From CAKRJP01 sp963634745 (lineage in GTDB: Bacteria; Bacillota; Clostridia; Lachnospirales; Lachnospiraceae), in NCBI GenBank assembly GCA_963634745.1, contig CAVHCX010000026.1, positions 1 through 37,116 of the forward strand: DNA of 37,116 nucleotides, written 5' to 3'. The position numbers and the translations under genes were made by a program. This document shows positions 1 through 8,465 of this stretch, piece by piece (position 1 is the stretch's first letter; each line of letters begins with the position of its first letter). Below the pieces are notes generated by a model. That model did no database searches. It saw nothing but the letters and a program-made list of their open reading frames with translations, and was not told the origin of the DNA.

Positions 1-938
1 GAGACTACCTGGGAGTGACCGGAGAGTCTAAGCGCTTGGAAGCTCTGTCTCTTAGCCTGGACCAGGGAATTCTTCCCGGATCCATTAAATACAGGGCCCA
101 TGTCCAGACCTACGGCTGGCAGGACTGGGTATGGGATGGCGAACTGGCCGGAACTACAGGAGAGGCCAAGCGTTTGGAAGCCATTCAAATTTCATTGGAA
201 GGTGACATTACAAAATATTATGACATTTACTACAGGGTCCATGCCCAGACCTTCGGTTGGCTTGGATGGGCCAAGAACGGACAAGAGGCAGGCACTGAGG
301 GCCTGGGTAAGCGCTTGGAATCCATACAGGTGGTATTGGTTCCCAGGGGTAGCTCTGCTCCCGGTTCCACGGCGGATGCCTTTGTAAATCGGGCCAATCA
401 AGGAATTTCCAATGTTCTTGGAATTTCAGCAGCCTCCCTCGTTCGCTATCTGGAATCCCATGAAAATGATAACTTTTATCTGGGGACTCCCTATGTGGGA
501 TATGATTGGCGCTCCCCCAATGGAGATGTTTCCTATAACGGAGTGGCGGGAATGAACTGCACCGGCTTTGTCTGGCATGCCTTAAAAAGTGTAGGTGCCA
601 ATCCTTATTCTATTCCTAATATGGGAGGAATGCCTTATTGTGCAGGAAGGTGGATGACCTGGGCGAATGCACATTCTGACCAGATCCCTATGTATGATTT
701 TTCAGACAAATATGAAATGTTAAACTCAGGGGTCCTGGAAAAGGGTGATATTATCTGGATCTGGAATGAAAATGATGGCGGAAAATACGCTTCCAGCGAA
801 ACCCACCATGTCGGAATCTTCTGGGGAAACAGCTCTAGCGAGGACCGCTTCTGGCATTCTTCCCCTTACGGTAACAATCAGATCAGCCCAATTACGGGAC
901 TATCTAATCATGTAAGCTATACCGTAATGAAACTTTAA
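1..938 (+). CDS. Secreted ChW-repeat protein with C-terminal NlpC/P60-type cysteine peptidase (5' end cut by window)
   Basis: The reading frame is open to the left edge (codon phase from base 3), so the N-terminus, including any signal peptide, is missing; the GTG at 15 is not a credible start. Visible are the tail of one and then two full clostridial hydrophobic-W (ChW) repeats, recognisable by YRxHxQTxGW, a W two to four residues on, AGTTGEAKRLEAI and AGTEGLGKRLESI. A domain of about 170 residues follows, with NCTGFVWHAL (Cys codon at 558-560) and HHVGIFWG (His codon at 807-809), the usual Cys and His boxes of NlpC/P60 peptidases. ChW repeats are known from clostridial surface proteins, so the likely role is cutting peptidoglycan stem peptides outside the cell. 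The substrate is not readable from the sequence. The gene ends at a strong terminator. Confidence 0.85.
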   Translation, partial: DYLGVTGESKRLEALSLSLDQGILPGSIKYRAHVQTYGWQDWVWDGELAGTTGEAKRLEAIQISLEGDITKYYDIYYRVHAQTFGWLGWAKNGQEAGTEGLGKRLESIQVVLVPRGSSAPGSTADAFVNRANQGISNVLGISAASLVRYLESHENDNFYLGTPYVGYDWRSPNGDVSYNGVAGMNCTGFVWHALKSVGANPYSIPNMGGMPYCAGRWMTWANAHSDQIPMYDFSDKYEMLNSGVLEKGDIIWIWNENDGGKYASSETHHVGIFWGNSSSEDRFWHSSPYGNNQISPITGLSNHVSYTVMKL

Positions 939-970
939 AAATATAAAAATAAAAAAGCCTTAAGGCCTGA

Positions 971-1000
971 AAGAGACTGGTTTTTATCAGTCTCTTTTTT
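971..1000 (+). terminator. Rho-independent terminator of the ChW/NlpC gene
   Basis: Arm AAGAGACTG (971-979) pairs perfectly with CAGTCTCTT (988-996) around an 8-base loop and is followed by a T run at 995-1000, with more T-rich sequence after it. It separates the surface protein gene from the two-component operon. Confidence 0.9.
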
Positions 1001-1049
1001 CATTCTTTTTTCAGCAGAAAATTTTCACACATTTACCATAAAATTCATG

Positions 1050-1055
1050 TATGAT
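1050..1055 (+). promoter_or_regulatory. Possible -10 box for the two-component operon
   Basis: TATGAT lies 38 bases before the response-regulator ATG, in the only gap available for a promoter. The best upstream match to a -35 (TTCACA at 1024-1029) would be 20 bases away, which is too far, so only the -10 is suggested. Confidence 0.25.
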
Positions 1056-1093
1056 AGATTCATAAGAGCCTAGATTGGATATAGGAGGTTACT

Positions 1094-1777
1094 ATGGATA
1101 AGATTAAAATTTTAGTAGTAGATGATGAAAGCAGAATGAGAAAGCTGGTTCGGGACTTTTTGGACCGAGAAGGATATGAAGTGTTAGAGGCGGCCGATGG
1201 CATGGAGGCCATGGAGATTTTCTATCAGGAAAAAGACATTGCCCTGGTGATTTTGGATGTCATGATGCCCAAGATGGATGGCTGGCAGACTTGCAGGGAG
1301 ATCAGACAATCCTCCCAGGTGCCGATCATTATGCTGACGGCAAGGTCTGAGGAGCGGGATGAGCTGCAAGGCTTTGATCTGGGAGTGGATGAGTATATTT
1401 CCAAACCCTTTAGCCCAAAGATCTTGGTAGCTAGAGTCGGCGCGATCCTTAGAAGATCCAACAGCCTGGCCACCGCAGAGGCAGTGAACGTGGGAGGTAT
1501 TACTTTAGACAAGGCAGCCCACCAGGTAAAATTGGACGGGGAGGAGTTAGACTTAAGTTTTAAGGAATTCGAGCTTTTGGCATATTTTATAGACAACCAG
1601 GGAATTGCTTTGTCCAGAGAAAAGATTCTAAATAATGTCTGGAACTATGATTATTTCGGAGATGCAAGAACCATCGACACCCATGTAAAGAAGCTTCGAA
1701 GCAAGCTGAAGGATAAGGGAAATTATATTAAGACGATCTGGGGCATGGGCTATAAGTTTGAGGTAGATAAAGAGTGA
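1094..1777 (+). CDS. OmpR/PhoB-family response regulator
   Basis: This 227-residue protein has the standard two-domain build. An N-terminal receiver domain (about residues 4-118) shows the acidic pair in VVDDES, the phosphoacceptor Asp55 in LDVMMPKMDGW, the Thr of MLTARSEE and the Lys of YISKPFSP. A C-terminal winged-helix DNA-binding domain (about 130-225) shows LSFKEFELLAYF, SREKILNNVW and RTIDTHVKKLRSKL, ending in IWGMGYKFE. The ATG at 1094 sits five bases after AGGAGG. The kinase gene overlaps its last four bases, so the two are translationally coupled and almost certainly a cognate pair. The signal and target genes cannot be read from the sequence. Confidence 0.96.
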   Translation: MDKIKILVVDDESRMRKLVRDFLDREGYEVLEAADGMEAMEIFYQEKDIALVILDVMMPKMDGWQTCREIRQSSQVPIIMLTARSEERDELQGFDLGVDEYISKPFSPKILVARVGAILRRSNSLATAEAVNVGGITLDKAAHQVKLDGEELDLSFKEFELLAYFIDNQGIALSREKILNNVWNYDYFGDARTIDTHVKKLRSKLKDKGNYIKTIWGMGYKFEVDKE

Positions 1778-3390
1778 TTCGAGGAAGATTTAAAGTAAAA
1801 ACCCAATTAATGATTGTATTTTCCGGGCTCCTGTTTATGCTGATCGCTTCCTTCCTTCTTTTGAATATTAATTTTTTGAAAAGCTATTATTTGCGGGATA
1901 AGGAAAAGCAATTTCAGGAAATGTACGAGGCCTTAAATGAGGCTACAGCGAGTGGCAATCTGGCGGATGAAGATACTTATATGGAGCTTGTGCATTTGGC
2001 AGAAAAGTATAATCTTTCTTTTCTGATCACAGATGCAAGCTCAGGGATCTTCTATACCAATGTTCATGACAAGGATTCCCTGTCCAATCAGATGCTGCGC
2101 TACTATATCGAGCAGGATTTTTTGCAGGAACAGGAAGAGGTTGAAGCCGCTGATGGCACAGACCAGGACAGCAGTCAGGACCAGAGTCAAGATCAGAATG
2201 CCGCTAGCGACGGGAAAGACAAAAAAAAGCAGGGCGAGAAGGAACCGGATGATAAATCAAAAAGTTCAAAACAGATTTTATCCAGCGATGATAATTACAG
2301 TGTGATCCAGACCAAGGATCCGGTAAATAATACGGACTATTTGGAAATGTGTGGAAAATGCGAGGATGAAAGTGCATTTATTGTAAGAAGTCCCTTGGAG
2401 AGTATTGAGGAGAGCGTGGCTATTTCCAACCAATTCTTTATTGCCATCGGCTGCACCCTTATGGTGGTGATCCTATTTTTGGCCTGGCTCTTTGCCAAGC
2501 GCCTGACAGCTCCGATCAAAGAGTTGGCGGACCTCTCAGACCGCATGGCAGACCTTGATTTTGCTGCAAAATATACCAGTGGTGGTAAGGATGAGATCGG
2601 AGAGTTAGGAGATAACTTTAACCGGATGTCTGAGAAGTTAGAGAGCACAATTTCCGAGCTAAAGAAAGCAAATAATAGCTTGAAGAAGGATATTCAGCAA
2701 AAAGAACAAATGGAAGAAATGCGAAATGAATTTCTAGGAAATGTCTCTCACGAATTAAAGACCCCCATTGCCCTGATCCAGGGCTATGCAGAAGGCTTGA
2801 AGGAAGGCGTCAGTGATAATCCGGAAGACCGGGCCTACTACTGTGATGTTATTATGGATGAGGCTGACAAGATGAATCAGATGGTCAAGAACCTTTTGAC
2901 CTTGAACCAGCTGGAATTCGGAGAGGATGATCTGGTTTTTGAAAAGTTTGACATTACGGAGATTATAAGAAGTGTCCTTTCTAATATGCAGATTATGGCC
3001 CACCAGGATGAAGCCAAGGTGATCTTCAGGCAGGAAGAGCCGGTATATGTCTGGGCAGATGCCTTTAAGGTTGAGCAGGTGATTCGAAACTATGTAAGCA
3101 ATGCCTTCCATCACTTGGATGGGGATAAGGTGATTGAAGTGAAGATCAAGTTAGAAGATAACAAGGCAAGAATCAGTGTCTTTAACACAGGAACCCCGAT
3201 TCCCGAGGCGGATCTTGACCATATTTGGGATAAGTTTTATAAGGTGGATAAGGCCCATACCAGAGAATATGGAGGAAATGGTATCGGTCTATCCATTGTA
3301 AAAGCCATTATGAAGTCCCTCCACCAGGACTATGGTGTAAAAAATTATGACAATGGTGTTGAATTTTGGTTTGAGCTCGGGGTAGAATAG
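1774..3390 (+). CDS. Membrane sensor histidine kinase, partner of the upstream regulator
   Basis: The 538-residue kinase starts at GTG 1774, overlapping the regulator's stop. Order: short cytoplasmic start; membrane segment about residues 10-34; extracytoplasmic sensor region of about 180 residues; second membrane segment about 218-242; HAMP linker (RLTAPIKELADLSDRM); HisKA with phosphoacceptor His326 in VSHELKTP; HATPase with the N box around VIRNYVSNAF and G boxes around YGGNGIGLSIVKAI. It should sense an envelope signal and phosphorylate the Asp55 of the regulator. An odd feature is a highly charged low-complexity stretch (about residues 127-167, rich in Asp, Gln, Ser then Lys, Glu) inside the external sensor region. 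No specific ligand family is recognised. Confidence 0.95.
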   Translation: MIRGRFKVKTQLMIVFSGLLFMLIASFLLLNINFLKSYYLRDKEKQFQEMYEALNEATASGNLADEDTYMELVHLAEKYNLSFLITDASSGIFYTNVHDKDSLSNQMLRYYIEQDFLQEQEEVEAADGTDQDSSQDQSQDQNAASDGKDKKKQGEKEPDDKSKSSKQILSSDDNYSVIQTKDPVNNTDYLEMCGKCEDESAFIVRSPLESIEESVAISNQFFIAIGCTLMVVILFLAWLFAKRLTAPIKELADLSDRMADLDFAAKYTSGGKDEIGELGDNFNRMSEKLESTISELKKANNSLKKDIQQKEQMEEMRNEFLGNVSHELKTPIALIQGYAEGLKEGVSDNPEDRAYYCDVIMDEADKMNQMVKNLLTLNQLEFGEDDLVFEKFDITEIIRSVLSNMQIMAHQDEAKVIFRQEEPVYVWADAFKVEQVIRNYVSNAFHHLDGDKVIEVKIKLEDNKARISVFNTGTPIPEADLDHIWDKFYKVDKAHTREYGGNGIGLSIVKAIMKSLHQDYGVKNYDNGVEFWFELGVE

Positions 3391-3399
3391 GACTAGTAT
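3371..3399 (+). promoter_or_regulatory. Possible promoter for the hisH-hflX gene run
   Basis: TTGAGC at 3371 and TAGTAT at 3394 are 17 bases apart. The -35 would lie in the last codons of the kinase gene. It is a moderate match only; readthrough from the kinase operon is an alternative, since no terminator is visible after 3390. Confidence 0.3.
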
Positions 3400-3460
3400 G
3401 TCATGAACCATAGGCTAATCCCCTAGGGAAAGAGGAATAAGTAGGAAAGAGAGAATACTC

Positions 3461-4066
3461 ATGATTGCAATAATTGATTATGATGCCGGTAATATTAAAA
3501 GTGTAGAGAAAGCCATGGAATATCTAGGCCAGCAGGTCCTGGTCACAAGAGATCCTAAGGAGATTTTGTCAGCAGACAAGGTTATCCTTCCAGGGGTAGG
3601 AGCCTTTGGAGATGCCATGGGAAAATTAAGACAGTTTGGCCTAGACCGGGTGATCCACGAAGTGGTGGAAAAAGAAATCCCTCTTCTTGGAATTTGCTTA
3701 GGGCTTCAGCTTTTGTTTGAAAAAAGCGATGAGACTCCCGGCGTAGAGGGCCTTGGAGTCTTGAAAGGAGAAATCCTTCGGATCCCTGACAAGGAGGGCT
3801 TAAAGATCCCCCATATGGGATGGAATTCCTTGAAATATCCAAATGAGGGAAGACTCTTTAAGGGAATCCCTGAGGACTCCTATGTCTATTTTGTACATTC
3901 CTATTATTTGAAAGCCGAGGATGAGAGCATCGTGACGGCAACTACAGACTATAGCACTCTTATACATGCTTCTGTAGAGCAGGGCAATGTATTTGCCTGC
4001 CAATTTCATCCGGAAAAAAGCAGTGATGTAGGCATGCAGATCTTGAGGAATTTTGTGGCACTTTAA
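3461..4066 (+). CDS. hisH: Imidazole glycerol phosphate synthase, glutamine amidotransferase subunit HisH
   Basis: HisH releases ammonia from glutamine and feeds it to HisF in histidine synthesis. This 201-residue protein has the complete class I amidotransferase triad: nucleophile Cys79 in GICLGLQ, His183 and Glu185 in QFHPEKSS. The N-terminal IIDYDAGNIKSVEKA and the LPGVGAFGDAM oxyanion region are also typical, as is the length. The ATG is preceded by AGGAAAG. hisF follows 48 bases downstream, matching the heterodimer, but no other his genes are in the window, so the remaining pathway must be encoded elsewhere. Confidence 0.97.
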   Translation: MIAIIDYDAGNIKSVEKAMEYLGQQVLVTRDPKEILSADKVILPGVGAFGDAMGKLRQFGLDRVIHEVVEKEIPLLGICLGLQLLFEKSDETPGVEGLGVLKGEILRIPDKEGLKIPHMGWNSLKYPNEGRLFKGIPEDSYVYFVHSYYLKAEDESIVTATTDYSTLIHASVEQGNVFACQFHPEKSSDVGMQILRNFVAL

Positions 4067-4114
4067 GCCTATGAAAAATTCTGACAGACGATAGAAGATA
4101 GGAGAAGATAGATT

Positions 4115-4876
4115 ATGCATACAAAAAGAATTATTCCATGTCTGGATGTAAATAATGGCCGAGTAGTAAAGGGTGTGAACTTTGTGGACCTTAAAGATGC
4201 CGGGGACCCGGTAGAGATCGGTATGGCCTATGACAAGGCAGGGGCCGATGAGCTTACTTTCTTGGATATTACGGCCTCCTCGGATGCCAGAAATACAGTG
4301 GTAGACATGGTAAGAAAAGTGGCGGAAAATATTTTTATTCCTTTTACGGTAGGTGGAGGTATTCGTACCGTGGAGGATTTCAAGGTCCTTCTTAGGGAAG
4401 GGGCGGATAAGATTTCCATTAATTCCTCAGCGATTAATACACCAAGGCTTATTTCCGATGCTGCAGACAAATTCGGCAGCCAGTGTGTAGTTGTGGCCAT
4501 CGATGCCAAGAGACGGCCGGATGGAAGCGGATGGAATATTTATAAAAATGGCGGCCGGATTGATGTGGGGATTGACGCTCTTGAGTGGGCAGTAAAGGTG
4601 GCAGAACTTGGAGCCGGGGAGATCCTTCTTACAAGTATGGACTGCGACGGAACCAAGGCAGGCTATGATCTGGAGCTTACAAGACAGATTGCAGATGCTG
4701 TATCCATTCCGGTAATTGCCTCCGGAGGAGCCGGAAATCTGGAACATTTTTATGATGCTTTGACGGAAGGAGGGGCCGATGCAGCCCTCGCCGCTTCCCT
4801 GTTCCACTATAAGGAATTGGAAATTAGACAAGTAAAAGAATATTTGCAAAGCAGGCAGGTGCCTGTCAGGCTATAA
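4115..4876 (+). CDS. hisF: Imidazole glycerol phosphate synthase, cyclase subunit HisF
   Basis: HisF is the TIM-barrel cyclase that uses ammonia from HisH to convert PRFAR to imidazole glycerol phosphate and AICAR. The 253-residue protein carries both catalytic aspartates: Asp11 in PCLDVNNGRVVKG and Asp130 in VAIDAKRR. Phosphate-binding loops are visible at TVGGGIR and IASGGAG. Length and motifs are normal. The start follows AGGAGAAG at a good distance. It pairs with hisH immediately upstream. The AICAR by-product feeds purine synthesis, whose genes purE-purD occur 24 kb downstream in this window. Confidence 0.97.
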   Translation: MHTKRIIPCLDVNNGRVVKGVNFVDLKDAGDPVEIGMAYDKAGADELTFLDITASSDARNTVVDMVRKVAENIFIPFTVGGGIRTVEDFKVLLREGADKISINSSAINTPRLISDAADKFGSQCVVVAIDAKRRPDGSGWNIYKNGGRIDVGIDALEWAVKVAELGAGEILLTSMDCDGTKAGYDLELTRQIADAVSIPVIASGGAGNLEHFYDALTEGGADAALAASLFHYKELEIRQVKEYLQSRQVPVRL

Positions 4877-4922
4877 CTGCCGGACAAAAGATCAAAAAAA
4901 TTCGGCGCATAAAGGATAAAAT

Positions 4923-5591
4923 ATGACAGCAATTAATAATGATTGGTTAGAGGCCCTCCAGGGAGAATTTAAGAAGGCTTATTATAAAGATTTGTTTGAA
5001 ACCGTGAAAAATGAATATAGGACAAGGCAGATTTTCCCGCCGGCAGATGATATCTTTAATGCCTTTCACTTGACGCCCTTAAGTCAGGTCAAGGTAGTAA
5101 TCCTAGGGCAGGATCCCTATCACAACATAGGCCAGGCTCATGGCCTGTGTTTTTCTGTCAGGAAGGGGGTAGATGTGCCTCCGTCTTTGGTAAATATCTA
5201 TAAGGAGCTTCATGATGACCTGGGCTGTGAGATTCCAAAGCATGGTTGCCTGACTAAATGGGCCGAGCAGGGCGTTCTTATGTTAAATACAGTACTTACC
5301 GTAAGAGCCCACCAGGCCAACTCCCATAAGGGTATTGGTTGGGAGGAGTTTACAGACGCAGCCATCATGGCTTTAAATCAGCAGGATCGTCCCATCGTAT
5401 TTATTTTGTGGGGAAGTCCTGCCCAGAAAAAAGCCAAGATGTTAAATAATCCCAATCATTTGATCTTAAAGGCGCCTCACCCCAGCCCTTTGTCGGCTTA
5501 TCGGGGATTTTTCGGAAGCAAACCCTTTAGCCGGACCAATGAATTTTTAAAAAGCCATGGGGTGGAGCCGATAGATTGGCAGATTGAATAA
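4923..5591 (+). CDS. ung: Uracil-DNA glycosylase, family 1
   Basis: The enzyme removes uracil from DNA at the start of base-excision repair. The 222-residue protein has the water-activating motif GQDPYH with Asp64, the uracil-pocket region HGLCFSV, the LNTVLTVRAHQANSH segment, and the DNA-intercalation and catalytic His motif HPSPLSAYRGFFG. Length is as expected for family 1. It lies 46 bases after hisF behind a weak ribosome site (AAAGGA) and is probably in the same transcript. No unusual residues. Confidence 0.97.
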   Translation: MTAINNDWLEALQGEFKKAYYKDLFETVKNEYRTRQIFPPADDIFNAFHLTPLSQVKVVILGQDPYHNIGQAHGLCFSVRKGVDVPPSLVNIYKELHDDLGCEIPKHGCLTKWAEQGVLMLNTVLTVRAHQANSHKGIGWEEFTDAAIMALNQQDRPIVFILWGSPAQKKAKMLNNPNHLILKAPHPSPLSAYRGFFGSKPFSRTNEFLKSHGVEPIDWQIE

Positions 5592-5636
5592 AGGGAAGAC
5601 AGGCTTTCTAAAATTTGTCAAAGGAGAGGAAAAAGA

Positions 5637-6164
5637 ATGAAGAGGATTTGTAAATTGATGCTGCCCCTAGCTATATCTGTAGGACTTCTTGCGGGCTGTG
5701 CATCCAACCCTTCCGAGGCCGGCGTGGAGTATTTGCAGAATAAAGATTATGACAATGCCATCGCTTCTTTTGAAGAAGCCATTGAAAAAGATATTAATGT
5801 GGCAGATGCATATCGGGGGATCGGAATGGCCAAGTGGGAGCAGAAGGACTATGCTGGCTCCATAGAGGCCTTTAATAGTGCCCTAAATGCAGGGGCTTCT
5901 GCTGACGGAACCCTTTATAATCTCATGGGATGCAGCGCCTTGAATCTGGAAAATTATACAGATGCAATTACTTATTTTGGAAAGGCACTGGAGGATTCGG
6001 ATATTAGTGATGATCTTAAAAAGGAAGCCTCTTATAATTTGATCCTAGCCTATGAAGGGGTCGGAGATGTGGAGAATGTAAAGAGCAAACTTTCGGAGTA
6101 TATAAAAAAGTATCCTGATGACCAGGCGGCAAAAGAAGCTAATACTTTTTGGTCTACCAGATAA
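5637..6164 (+). CDS. TPR-repeat lipoprotein
   Basis: The 175-residue protein begins with a lipoprotein signal: basic MKRICK, a hydrophobic core and lipobox LAGC with Cys21 as the lipidation site. The mature part contains tetratricopeptide repeats: the pattern of YLQNKDYDNAIASFEEAIE, then AYRGIGMAKWEQKDYAGSIE, then LYNLMGCSALNLENYTDAI, then a final partial unit around LILAYEGVGDVENV. TPR repeats are protein-protein scaffolds, so it should be a membrane-anchored adaptor on the outer face of the membrane; the partner is unknown. A strong AAAGGAGAGG ribosome site precedes the ATG, and hflX starts 37 bases downstream. Confidence 0.9.
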   Translation: MKRICKLMLPLAISVGLLAGCASNPSEAGVEYLQNKDYDNAIASFEEAIEKDINVADAYRGIGMAKWEQKDYAGSIEAFNSALNAGASADGTLYNLMGCSALNLENYTDAITYFGKALEDSDISDDLKKEASYNLILAYEGVGDVENVKSKLSEYIKKYPDDQAAKEANTFWSTR

Positions 6165-6200
6165 AAGCAAGAATAAGGATACTATGAGGCGGTAGATGGG

Positions 6201-7439
6201 ATGATTGAATTAAAAAAAGAGACAGAGCGCGTGATCCTGGTGGGAGTCAGCTTGAATGATAATGATCATGTGGAGGAGTCCTTAGATGAGTTAAATGAAC
6301 TGGTGAAAACCGCGGGAGCAGTTAGCGTGGGAAGACTCATCCAGAAGCGGGAACAGATCCACCCGGGGACCTATATCGGGAAGGGTAAAATAGAAGAATT
6401 AATAGACCTCATCTGGGAGACGGAGGCTACTGGAATTGTATGCGACGATGAGCTTTCCCCGGTACAAATGAAAAACCTCCAGGATGTGCTGGATGTAAAG
6501 GTTATGGACCGGACCCTCATTATTCTGGATATTTTCGCGGCAAGGGCTTCCACCAGTGAAGGAAAGATCCAGGTGGAATTGGCCCAATTAAAATATAGGG
6601 CGACCAGACTGACAGGTTTTGGAACTGCCATGTCAAGACTGGGCGGCGGAATCGGAACCAGAGGTCCCGGAGAGAAGAAATTAGAGATTGACAGAAGATT
6701 GATTAAGAACCGGATCTCCCAGTTAAACCGGGAGTTAAAAGAGGTAAAGCGCCATAGGGAAGTTACCAGGGACCATAGAAATAAAAGTCATGCTCCGGTG
6801 GCAGCCATTGTAGGATATACCAACGCAGGAAAGTCTACCCTTTTAAATGCCCTGACGGGGGCTGGAATCTTGGCCGAGGATAAGCTCTTTGCAACCCTTG
6901 ATCCCACGACCAGAGGCTTAAAGCTTCCCAGCGGACAGGAAGTGTTGCTTACAGATACCGTTGGCTTTATTCGGAAGCTTCCTCATCACTTGATCGAGGC
7001 CTTTCGAAGTACCCTGGAGGAGGCAAAATATGCAGATCTGATCCTCCATGTGGTGGATGTATCCAACCCGCAGATGGATGAACAGATGTATACGGTATAT
7101 GAAACCCTGGGAAATCTTGGGGTGGCGGACAAGCCCATTATCACCGTGTTTAACAAGCAGGACCAAGTGGAAGCAGATATGATCCTGAGAGATTTTAAGG
7201 CGGAGGCTATGGTAAGGATCTCGGCCAAAACAGGTCAGGGTCTTGCTGATCTTTTGGAGACTATCGAAAGTCTCCTTAGGGAACAGAAGGTAGAGATTCA
7301 GAGGACCTATCCCTATAAGGAGGCGGGAAAGATCCAGCTCATTCGAAAATATGGAGAGCTTTTAAAGGAAGCTTATGAGGAGGACGGCATCTACGTTCAT
7401 GCCTATGTACCCAAAGAACTTTGTGGGAAAGTATTATAA
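6201..7439 (+). CDS. hflX: Ribosome-associated GTPase HflX
   Basis: HflX is a GTPase that binds the 50S subunit and in other bacteria rescues stalled ribosomes under stress. The 412-residue protein has the HflX N-terminal domain, with the glycine-rich linker MSRLGGGIGTRGPGEKKLE that marks the family, a short coiled coil, and then the G domain: G1 GYTNAGKST (residues 205-213), the G3 motif DTVGF, and G4 NKQD. A short C-terminal domain follows. The length is normal. It is the last gene before a strong terminator, so it closes the hisH-hflX group. Confidence 0.96.
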   Translation: MIELKKETERVILVGVSLNDNDHVEESLDELNELVKTAGAVSVGRLIQKREQIHPGTYIGKGKIEELIDLIWETEATGIVCDDELSPVQMKNLQDVLDVKVMDRTLIILDIFAARASTSEGKIQVELAQLKYRATRLTGFGTAMSRLGGGIGTRGPGEKKLEIDRRLIKNRISQLNRELKEVKRHREVTRDHRNKSHAPVAAIVGYTNAGKSTLLNALTGAGILAEDKLFATLDPTTRGLKLPSGQEVLLTDTVGFIRKLPHHLIEAFRSTLEEAKYADLILHVVDVSNPQMDEQMYTVYETLGNLGVADKPIITVFNKQDQVEADMILRDFKAEAMVRISAKTGQGLADLLETIESLLREQKVEIQRTYPYKEAGKIQLIRKYGELLKEAYEEDGIYVHAYVPKELCGKVL

Positions 7440-7450
7440 GAAACTAACAA

Positions 7451-7477
7451 AAACCCGTGGAAATTCCACGGGTTTTT
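7451..7477 (+). terminator. Rho-independent terminator after hflX
   Basis: AAACCCGTGG (7451-7460) pairs perfectly with CCACGGGTTT (7466-7475) around a 5-base AAATT loop, running straight into T residues. Confidence 0.93.
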
Positions 7478-7575
7478 GTGGACATTTTAACAATAGAGTG
7501 TTACCATAAGGGCATAAAGTAGCAAAATGTAGGGAGCGGGGAAGATACTCCCGGTCAATCATGGAGGAGTAGAAT

Positions 7576-8433
7576 ATGAAGATCGAACTAGAAAGATATC
7601 ATGGATTGGGGAATGATTATGTAGTATACGACCCGAATAAGAACGAACTGAAATTAACACCTGGGAACGTAAAGCTGATCTGTGACCGCAACGAAGGACT
7701 TGGAGCGGATGGTATTTTGGAAGGGCCTATTTTGCAGGAAGATGGCATGCATGTCGTTATTTGGAATCCGGACGGAAGCCAGTCAGAGACCAGCGGAAAC
7801 GGAATCCGCATTTTTGCAAGATATTTAAAAGATGCAGGATATGTTCAGAAGAAGACCTTTAAGATCAGCATGGCCAAGGGACCGGTGGAAGCGACCTTCT
7901 TAAGTGAAGAGGGAAGTAAGATCCGAATCAATATGGGAAAGTTATCCTTTAACAGCCAGGATGTACCCGTGACAGGGGAGCCCAGGGAGGTTATTAATGA
8001 GGATATGGTAATTGGAAGGACTCTGTATCCTGTCACCTGTGTTTCTGTAGGAAATCCTCACTGCGTCATCCCTATGCGGGAGATTTCAAGAGACCTGGTT
8101 TGCAAGATTGGTGACTATGCGGAGGTGGCAAAGTATTTCCCGAACCGCATCAATACCCAGATCATGCAGGTGGTAGATAAGAGCCATATTAATATCGAGA
8201 TCTTTGAGAGAGGGGCCGGTTATACCTTGGCTTCCGGAACCGGAGCCTGTGCCGCAGCAGGAGTGGCTCACAAGCTTGGAATGACAGACAACAAGGTGAT
8301 CGTACATATGCCGGGAGGCGATCTTATGGTAGAGATCGATGATGACTGGAATGTTAGCATGACCGGCAACGTTTGCTACATTGCCAAGCTGGTTTTAAGC
8401 AGCGATTTTACAGAGATGCTTCGAGCAATCTAG
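7576..8433 (+). CDS. dapF: DapF-family (diaminopimelate epimerase fold) protein with Ser/Ser in place of the catalytic Cys pair
   Basis: DapF converts LL- to meso-diaminopimelate using a Cys thiolate/thiol pair. The 285-residue protein matches the family along its length: HGLGNDYVVYD at the start, WNPDGS, VGNPHCVIP, ERGAGYTLASGTGACA and a late PGG. The substrate-binding Asn, Glu and Arg positions (GNPH, FERG) are kept. However, the first catalytic Cys (xCGNG in classical enzymes) is Ser73 in ETSGNGIR (AGC, 7792-7794), and the second (ACGTGAC) is Ser220 in ASGTGAC (TCC, 8233-8235). The gene is intact and follows a good GGAGGAG site. It may be a variant subfamily with another reaction or a different mechanism, so the dapF symbol is by homology only. 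Confidence 0.8.
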   Translation: MKIELERYHGLGNDYVVYDPNKNELKLTPGNVKLICDRNEGLGADGILEGPILQEDGMHVVIWNPDGSQSETSGNGIRIFARYLKDAGYVQKKTFKISMAKGPVEATFLSEEGSKIRINMGKLSFNSQDVPVTGEPREVINEDMVIGRTLYPVTCVSVGNPHCVIPMREISRDLVCKIGDYAEVAKYFPNRINTQIMQVVDKSHINIEIFERGAGYTLASGTGACAAAGVAHKLGMTDNKVIVHMPGGDLMVEIDDDWNVSMTGNVCYIAKLVLSSDFTEMLRAI

Positions 8434-8465
8434 GGAGGCAAAATTCCCACAGCAAATTTAATTCA

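Noticed and set aside
7533..7552. GGGAG/CTCCC hairpin before dapF as a regulatory element
   Set aside because: Only five pairs with a 10-base loop; likely chance in a G-rich stretch.
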